A stretch of 26,671 nucleotides of DNA from positions 1 to 26,671 of the forward strand of contig QANT01000911.1 of NCBI GenBank assembly GCA_003254885.1, in the 5' to 3' direction. Shown in pieces: positions 21,408-26,671 of this stretch. This DNA is from Purshia tridentata (Eukaryota > Streptophyta > Magnoliopsida > Rosales > Rosaceae). A program made the translations under genes and the position numbers. Every line of letters starts with the position of its first letter. The first letter of the stretch is position 1. A model generated the notes under the pieces. It was not told the DNA's origin. It did not search any database and saw only the letters and a program-made list of their open reading frames with translations.

Positions 21408-21878
21408 TGTTAAAAATGTCTGGGCCTAAACCCAAAAAGCAATAAGGCCCAGTCCGAAATAACGGAAGTAAAGCCCGAAAGGCAAAGTATAAACTTAAGC
21501 CCGGAACAAAGGATAACCCCCTCTTTAATTAGAATAATAGCCCATTTACCACCATAATACCACCCACAAAAAAAACCCCCCACAACCAGGCTCATCAAGA
21601 AGGTTTAATGAGAGAAATAAAGGGGTGAACGTAAAAGATAACGGGAAGACCCGCTGGCTATAAAGAGGTAATATACCTCCACGCAATGGGGGGGAGACAA
21701 TGGAAAAAATGAAGAAACACACTGAATCTAGACTCATTTTGGCATCGGAGTGTTTTTTGCAGGTACACCCCCCTTCGCATTTGTGGACGACGACTGAAGA
21801 TGGAATTTGGCTTCTCAAGATGATCGTGAACAATTTTTGTTGACCAATTATCATTACTGGAGATTTTTGGCATCAACA
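21408..21878 (+). repeat. 5' LTR, 471 bp
   Basis: The sequence starts tgttaaaaatgtctgggcc and ends ggcatcaaca, giving TGTT...AACA short inverted ends. It is followed after one base by a tRNA primer-binding-like site. A TATA word (ctataaag, 21658-21665) lies inside, and aataaa occurs near 21616. The boundaries rest on the TG..CA ends and the primer site, since the second LTR is not in view. Confidence 0.7.
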
Positions 21879-21879
21879 A

Positions 21880-21897
21880 TGGCGCCGTCTGTGGGAA
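21880..21897 (+). other. Primer-binding site
   Basis: The sequence tggcgccgtctgtgggaa begins with TGG, the complement of the CCA end of tRNA, and sits one base after the LTR. This wording is common in plant Ty3/gypsy elements. I could not verify the matching tRNA from memory. Confidence 0.75.
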
Positions 21898-22089
21898 CTC
21901 TGAACAAAAAAGCCATCGAGAAGCATGGGATGTCGTCTACACTGGGGGCAGCAACTAATACCCCAATCAGAGAAAATTCTAACTTCCTATTTTTGATAAA
22001 TTGATGAATTTTATGATTGCATATCTCTGACCCAACATCTACCATTGGGCTTATTGGAAACAACTTTGATTCAGCAAAAATTTATTTCA

Positions 22090-23640
22090 TTAACACAAAT
22101 ACGGCCAGAGCTCGTGACGCCGCCGCACAGCCTGCGCCTGTCGTGCTGCCAAATTCCGTCGACGGTGAGGCTTGCTGCTGGGCCCTGCGTTGCTTCGGCA
22201 GCAGTGGAACTCGACCATCTAGCCTCGGCGAGCTCGACCCAGTTCTTCTGTTAGCTCCGAACTGGACCAGACGCAGCGATCAGATTTCGAGGGAGCTCCA
22301 GCCTTCGAGCCCTCGCAACAAGCTCAAACCGCGACGGCGGCGACCTGAACGCGTGCTCCAGCATACCAGAACAGAACAGAACAGAAGCTCAACGAAGCTC
22401 CGACCCGCAACAAGCTTTGATGTTCATGCTCGACCCGCGACCCGCGACCCGTGACTTGCTCCTGAACCAGCAACCCAGCAACCTGCAAGTTGCTTAGCTC
22501 GACCAAGACTCCGACCTTGACGAAATTCCGACCACGAACTGCAATCTCCGACCTTCGACCTGTAAGCTCGACGCAATTCTTCTGTAAGCTTCGGACTGAA
22601 CCAGAACGCACCGCTCCGAGCACGAGGGAGCTCCGGTCTTCGAGCTCAACCCGTAGCGAGCTCAATCCGAGCTTCAACCTGTGACTCAACAAGGCTGCGA
22701 CCGTGACAACTTCTGGCCTGGGAGCTTCGAACGACGGTCTTCAGCTCGACCAGACCCCGACTTCGACCAAGTTCCGGCCACGCACCTTTGGCTTGGGAGC
22801 TTCGAACGATGGTCTTCAGCTCGACCAGACCCCTGACTTCGAACTCGACCCGCAGCGGGCAGTCACCTGAGCGCACCAGCAGCCACCTGAAAACGCGCTC
22901 CAGTGCCGATAAGCTAGAACCAGGCAGAACCCGCATCGAAAAAAAAAAAAAAGAAACCAGGGAACTCCGAGCTTCGACCACTGGCCACAAGCAGCGAGCC
23001 TCGAGCTCCGATCAACAGTTAGATGAAGCAATGGCCCGTGCGACCTTTAATCGAGACAAGGTCCAACCTGCGACATGAACACACGACCTGCAACGAGCAT
23101 GGACTCGATATGGCTGAACTTGAAGTGGCTGAATTCAAATTCAACCAACAACGAGCAACCACCTTAAACGCACGCTCCTGCCTCGACGAGCTCGACCCAG
23201 TTTCCCGAGCATTAACCCAACAAGCTGCAACCTCTGAACCACGAGTTTCGAACGTCAAAGCTTCGATGTCATAACAGCACGACGTGCTCGACCAACCTCC
23301 AACATACAAGCTTGTGAACTGTAGCAACCTTCGACGTGGCTAACTTTGAACCCGGCAATGTGATGAGCTTGGGCTTCGACGAAGCTGCAAGCTCGACCAC
23401 TGCGAGGAAACAGACCTAGTTCGATAAGAACTCGGGGAACCTGCAACATGCTCCTTCCTGTCCTGACATGCTCCGACCTGCGGGCACGGCTCGAAGAAAG
23501 CTCCAACCTGCAAGGAGATCGACCCACCTTTACAACCTGCCCCTAAGCGCAAGCTTGACCCGCGACGAGTTCGACCTGAACGAAGGACCAAACTCGATCA
23601 ACCTCCGAACGCACTGACATCTGAGAAGCTTGATCAATGG
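22090..23640. repeat. GC-rich field of decayed 'ctcgacc/cttcgacc' repeats inside the LTR element
   Basis: About 1.5 kb is made of variants of agctcgacc, cttcgacctg, aacctgcgac and gacccgcgac. Longer internal repeats are visible: tgggagcttcgaacgacggt at about 22719 recurs as tgggagcttcgaacgatggt at about 22795 (76-bp period), and a ~78-bp block at about 22228 recurs in diverged form at about 22565 (both contain ttcttctgt and gagggagctcc). The base composition is far more GC-rich than the surroundings. Several open frames cross the field on both strands, but their composition follows the repeat and no gag signature is seen, so I do not call them genes. Confidence 0.75.
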
Positions 23641-24174
23641 TAGACCTGAACCGATGCTCTTCATAGGTTTCTCGAAGAAGCCTCTGTTCATGCTAGAAGG
23701 AAGTTATCTAAACTTATTTTACACTATGCTATATATTGTCAATATATTTCTAGATGAATGGATATATTGTTCCATGAGCGGAGGTAGCATAAAATTCAAT
23801 CAATATGTACTATGAGAGGATGATTGATGAAACGACTAAGAAATTGTTGATGCAAGCATGCTAGGATCCATGGCACGGCCAAGCAAAAAACAGCAGAGAT
23901 GGGTACTTCTAGGCATCTGAATACGGGCTACACATTCGGTGGACTAAGAGCAAGAAAAACTCAGCCACTATGTACTCCAGATCGGAAACTAAAGGAAGCT
24001 AAGAATTCGTTACTTTAACTTCTTCCTTACCATGTTGTTTATTGTGCTTATGTGAATTGTCTTTGAATCTTCTATATTTGCACAATACTACTGCCATGCG
24101 ATCACTCATCTTCATGTGAGACTATTATTCCATGATAAAACTGCATGTACTGTATTCACATAGTGCAAGATGCT
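23641..24174. other. Spacer inside the LTR element
   Basis: AT-rich sequence between the repeat field and the integrase tail. No polyprotein motifs (protease, reverse transcriptase, RNase H, integrase core) are seen in any frame. Confidence 0.45.
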
Positions 24175-24387
24175 CACTATTTTAGAATTAAAGATTGGGT
24201 TTTAAAACGAATTTTGAACCAAGGACCCAAATCGGGAGAACTACCAGAATTTGGAAAGTTTAAGAAAGTATGGGAAGGCCCTTACGAAGTCATGGCAGTC
24301 TTCGGAAAAAGGGCCTACAAACTTCGAGAACTCCGAACTGGGAAGGACTTGCCGAGACCTTGGAACGCCATTCATTTGAAAAAATAT
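24175..24387 (+). pseudogene. C-terminal remnant of Ty3/gypsy integrase
   Basis: About 70 residues remain of the integrase C-terminal domain: KDWVLKRI, then KVWEGPYEVMAVFGKRAYKL and finally LPRPWNAIHLKKY. This is the usual end of the pol polyprotein in plant Ty3/gypsy elements, where integrase inserts the DNA copy into the host genome. The zinc-binding and catalytic parts are missing, so it cannot act. The frame runs directly into a (TA)n microsatellite (24386-24407) where the polyprotein stop would be expected. No upstream coding in the same frame is seen. Confidence 0.85.
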
Positions 24388-24532
24388 ATATATATATATA
24401 TATATTATGTTTGAAATTGTTCTTGTTCATTATTTCTTCATGCATATTACTTTTTCGAAGGATAGTATTAATAACAACTGATGAATTTGAATGGGAACTG
24501 AGCATCTCTTCTTGAAAATGAAATAAAGACCT

Positions 24533-24920
24533 TGAACGTTCGAAAGAGGACGTCCAAGAAAATGAATATGTTATGGACGTCTTCCATCGAAGCACTGAAC
24601 GCTCGAAAGGATGACGTTCAAGAAAACAATGTACGCTACGAACGTCTTCAATCGAAGTAATGAATGTTCGAAAGAAGGCGTTCGAGTATTTTACGTATGC
24701 CATAAACGTCTTCGATCTAAGCATTGAATGATCGGAAAAAAAGGACGTTCGAGAATTTGTGCACGCTATGAACATCTTCCATCGAAGCACTGAACGCTCG
24801 AAAAGATGACGTTCAAGGAAACCACATACGCTACGAACATCTTCGATCGAAGTAATGAATGTTCGAAAGAAGGCGTTCGAGAAATTGCGTACGCTATGAA
24901 TATTTTCGATCAAAACACCA
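24533..24920. repeat. Six ~64-bp tandem repeats with three-unit higher-order structure
   Basis: Units start with tgaac/tgaat at 24533, 24596, 24661, 24725, 24791 and 24856, with a fragment near 24918. Each contains a cgaaag...gacgttc(a/g)ag word and ends in cttc-atcgaag or similar. Units 1/4, 2/5 and 3/6 resemble each other more than their neighbours: 2 and 5 share gatgacgttcaag, and 3 and 6 share ttcgaaagaaggcgttcgag. A three-unit block of 192-195 bp was therefore duplicated. Because that block is a multiple of three, a 216-codon frame stays open on the minus strand; its residues simply repeat with the array. Confidence 0.88.
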
Positions 24921-25052
24921 AACGTACTTGACATATGCAAGAAAAATGTATTTAATAGTTCATATTTTATTAGAATGAGAAAAAGCAGGAAAACAGATTA
25001 TAGAAGGCACACACGCAAGTTGAATTCACACAGAGAGATGAATTCCTCATAA

Positions 25053-25268
25053 CTATCTCTTGCTCGGAGAATCAGAACCATCGACCATTGAAAATGAAGG
25101 GAGCATCGAAGCGTCAACATTCGTGGCAGTAGGAAGATCTCCTTGAATTGGATCTTCAGCAGCCATTTCTCCAAAAGAAGGGCTTGAAACAGGAACTCGA
25201 TCGCCCGGGCACGTCCCGAGGAGGTAATCATAAGGCTCGGAGATTTTTTGAATTTGTAGGAATGCCAT
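25053..25268 (-). CDS. Antisense ORF remnant in the LTR element, 71 aa
   Basis: This open frame runs opposite to the retroelement, between the tandem array and the place where the 3' LTR should be. Residues include EPYDYLLGTCPGDRVPVSSP and a Ser-rich end SDSPSKR. Composition looks coding, rich in Pro, Ser, Asp and Glu without low complexity. Plant Tat-lineage elements are known to carry an antisense ORF in this position, so this may be the C-terminal part of one. The family match is inference and the piece may be non-functional. Confidence 0.45.
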   Translation of the reverse strand: MAFLQIQKISEPYDYLLGTCPGDRVPVSSPSFGEMAAEDPIQGDLPTATNVDASMLPSFSMVDGSDSPSKR

Positions 25269-26671
25269 ATTTATGAGAAATCATGCTCCCCAAATTACCA
25301 TCATATTTGATTAATTAAACTGTATTGACTGGTAAAGTTTCTCGAGCTGATTTCTGGTGAGCAGAAACTAGACATAACAATGGTCGTTTTAAGACCAAGA
25401 TCACCTCAATCTGACCTCGGATGTATTTTTGGTGACATTTCTAAGTTGACCGTAAAATCTGCAAGTCTAGAAAGTAAATTCCTCTTTGCACGTATATATT
25501 TTTCACTTGTCTGTGTATTTCTCTTGAGTTAATCTTAACTGGACTTTGTTTGGATAATAGTAGGTCACTGAAACTCGATTTTATTACTCAATACCGACTG
25601 ATTTGGGACTTTGAGATACCTCTCACTCAAACTTGAAATTTGGTGAATAAATGGCTATTTCCATATTTCAAGCTTGAGTGAAAACTGAAACTGTACTGAC
25701 CTATAACTCCAAAATGCTTGGATATTTTTGTGCAAGAAACTATGGATGTCTACTATTATTTCACCAATTTTCAGGGCAATCGGAGCTGTGATCATTTTTC
25801 TAAAAATCTGAGAGTGCACCCTGCTCCTGTGAACTGATTTCCTCTGCAGATCAGCCAAATTCTCGGATTAAACTGTACCAATTCAGATAGAACTAGATAA
25901 TGAGCTATATACCTTTGGAAGGACACGGATATTAGCTTTCCAAGCAATTTTACAGTTCGTAATTCGGAAGTATAGGCAGAAAGTTATTGCCATTCGAATA
26001 CGAACAGCTCAGAGAGATGCAGAAATTTGGAGTTAAAAAAAAAAAAAAAAAAAAAAGGGAAAAAAGGGGTCGAGAAAGAACACCTGCTTACCCCTGAAGC
26101 CATACCCAAAAGGTTCCGAACAGACTTCATGCAACAAACCCCGATCTTGAATAACTCCAAGCTGAGCTGAGCTCCAACAGATAAGAATTTCTATCTAATT
26201 ACGTCTTCTTTATTTATTTGGCTATGCAGATTTGTCAAATAAACCCTATGAATACTAGACGAAATCCTTAAATTCCTTTGACTCTCATATTCTCAGTTTG
26301 TAAAAATAGACTTGATGCAGAGACATATTAGACCGATCATCCCTGTAAGTTGGGAAAAGGAATAACCCAATTAGACTTACCAAGAGTTTGGAGAAGGGGG
26401 CATCAATGCACCACACGAAGGAAGAAGAAAAAAGGGCCGTCATAAGAGCTAGATGTTCTTAAGGCACAATGGCAAGAAAAAATAGGTGCGATCCCAATGT
26501 GTGTGACATCTAGCTCACATGGTGGGATCAATCGCTATTCCCACCAAGAAAAGCTAAGGATTCTTTACCTCACTCTCTAAAAAATAATTGAAGGATTTTG
26601 ATCATTTTCGTAGATGAAATTCTATGATTATATCACATGCTATAGAACGTATAGATTAAATAGCATAAGGA
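25269..26671. other. Non-coding repeat-like sequence at the right edge
   Basis: No gene is recognised. The wording of about 25300-26030 resembles non-coding parts of plant LTR elements, but no LTR ends were found. A 22-base A-rich run lies near 26036-26057. A perfect 11-bp inverted repeat (gagctagatgt near 26447, acatctagctc near 26502) and a nested imperfect hairpin (gatccca...tgggatc, about 26489-26529) occur near the end. Confidence 0.4.

Larger units (their letters stand above)
21408..25268 (+). mobile_element. Degenerate Ty3/gypsy-like LTR retroelement (5' LTR to antisense ORF), 3' LTR not found
   Basis: Order: 5' LTR (21408-21878), primer-binding site (21880-21897), GC-rich repeat field (about 22090-23640), AT-rich spacer, integrase tail (24175-24387), tandem array (24533-24920) and antisense ORF (25053-25268). 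Gag, protease, reverse transcriptase and RNase H are absent, so the element is non-autonomous or heavily deleted. The tggcgcc-type primer site, the PRPWNA-HLKKY integrase end, the tandem repeats downstream of pol and an antisense ORF before the 3' LTR together match the layout described for the plant Tat lineage. Lineage assignment is inference. The right boundary is unknown; no copy of the LTR was found up to 26671. Confidence 0.7.

Noticed and set aside
22017..23591. Several frames of 60-145 codons on both strands in the GC-rich field
   Set aside because: They are open in many frames because of repeat composition. None shows gag, protease or other domain motifs.
24533..24920. CRISPR-like array of regular repeats
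   Set aside because: The units are contiguous ~64-bp degenerate repeats without unique spacers, in a plant retroelement; this is a tandem repeat.
24290..24940. 216-codon minus-strand frame across the tandem array
   Set aside because: It stays open because the three-unit block is a multiple of three bases. Its residues repeat with the DNA, and it also reads backwards through the integrase tail.

Overview
This window looks like nuclear DNA from a flowering plant. It is an AT-rich background with compact gene islands, pyrimidine-rich 5' leaders and many transposon relics. One large gene is a plant MYC2-type bHLH regulator and another is a plant coiled-coil NLR. The wording of the MYC2 and NLR proteins suggests a woody rosid, possibly Rosaceae. 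That is recall-based inference, not a computed placement. One ambiguous base (position 291) points to a draft assembly.

Layout from left to right. Positions 1-4400 are intergenic. They hold inverted-repeat and G-rich sequence, a ~170-bp tandem duplication (2001-2331), a relic full of 'agactttta' motifs (2445-2872) and a complete hAT-type MITE with an 8-bp target duplication (3333-3920). A G-box and a CT-rich leader precede an intact single-exon MYC2-like gene (4879-6966, +). Downstream, a ~1.1-1.3 kb segment is present twice (7834-9165 and 9663-10733), separated by an old repeat fragment. Copy A carries a 30-bp oligo-T insertion for which copy B is the empty site. A small MITE (11135-11301) follows. 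A broken CNL-type NLR (12884-15336, +) has one in-frame stop in its coiled-coil part and one frameshift at the start of its LRRs.

Next are a small intact plant protein of unknown function (16744-17127, +), a tandem duplication with AG microsatellites (17624-18008), and a basic single-exon protein of unknown function on the minus strand (18804-19283). An apparent 5' untranslated exon for the latter lies at 20863-21075.

The right fifth (21408 to at least 25268) is a degenerate Ty3/gypsy-like LTR element. It has a 471-bp 5' LTR and a primer-binding site, then a GC-rich field of decayed 'ctcgacc' repeats where gag and most of pol should be. After that come the last ~70 residues of integrase, six ~64-bp tandem repeats arranged as a three-unit higher-order array, and a short antisense ORF. 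No second LTR was seen before the window ends.

How the genes relate: MYC2 is a jasmonate-response transcription factor and the NLR is an immune-receptor relic. Nothing in the sequence shows that they act together, and plant gene neighbours usually do not. I found no clearly novel multi-gene system. The most unusual material is the repeat-filled retroelement, the duplicated segment with its clean empty site, and the duplicated candidate splice acceptor upstream of the minus-strand gene.
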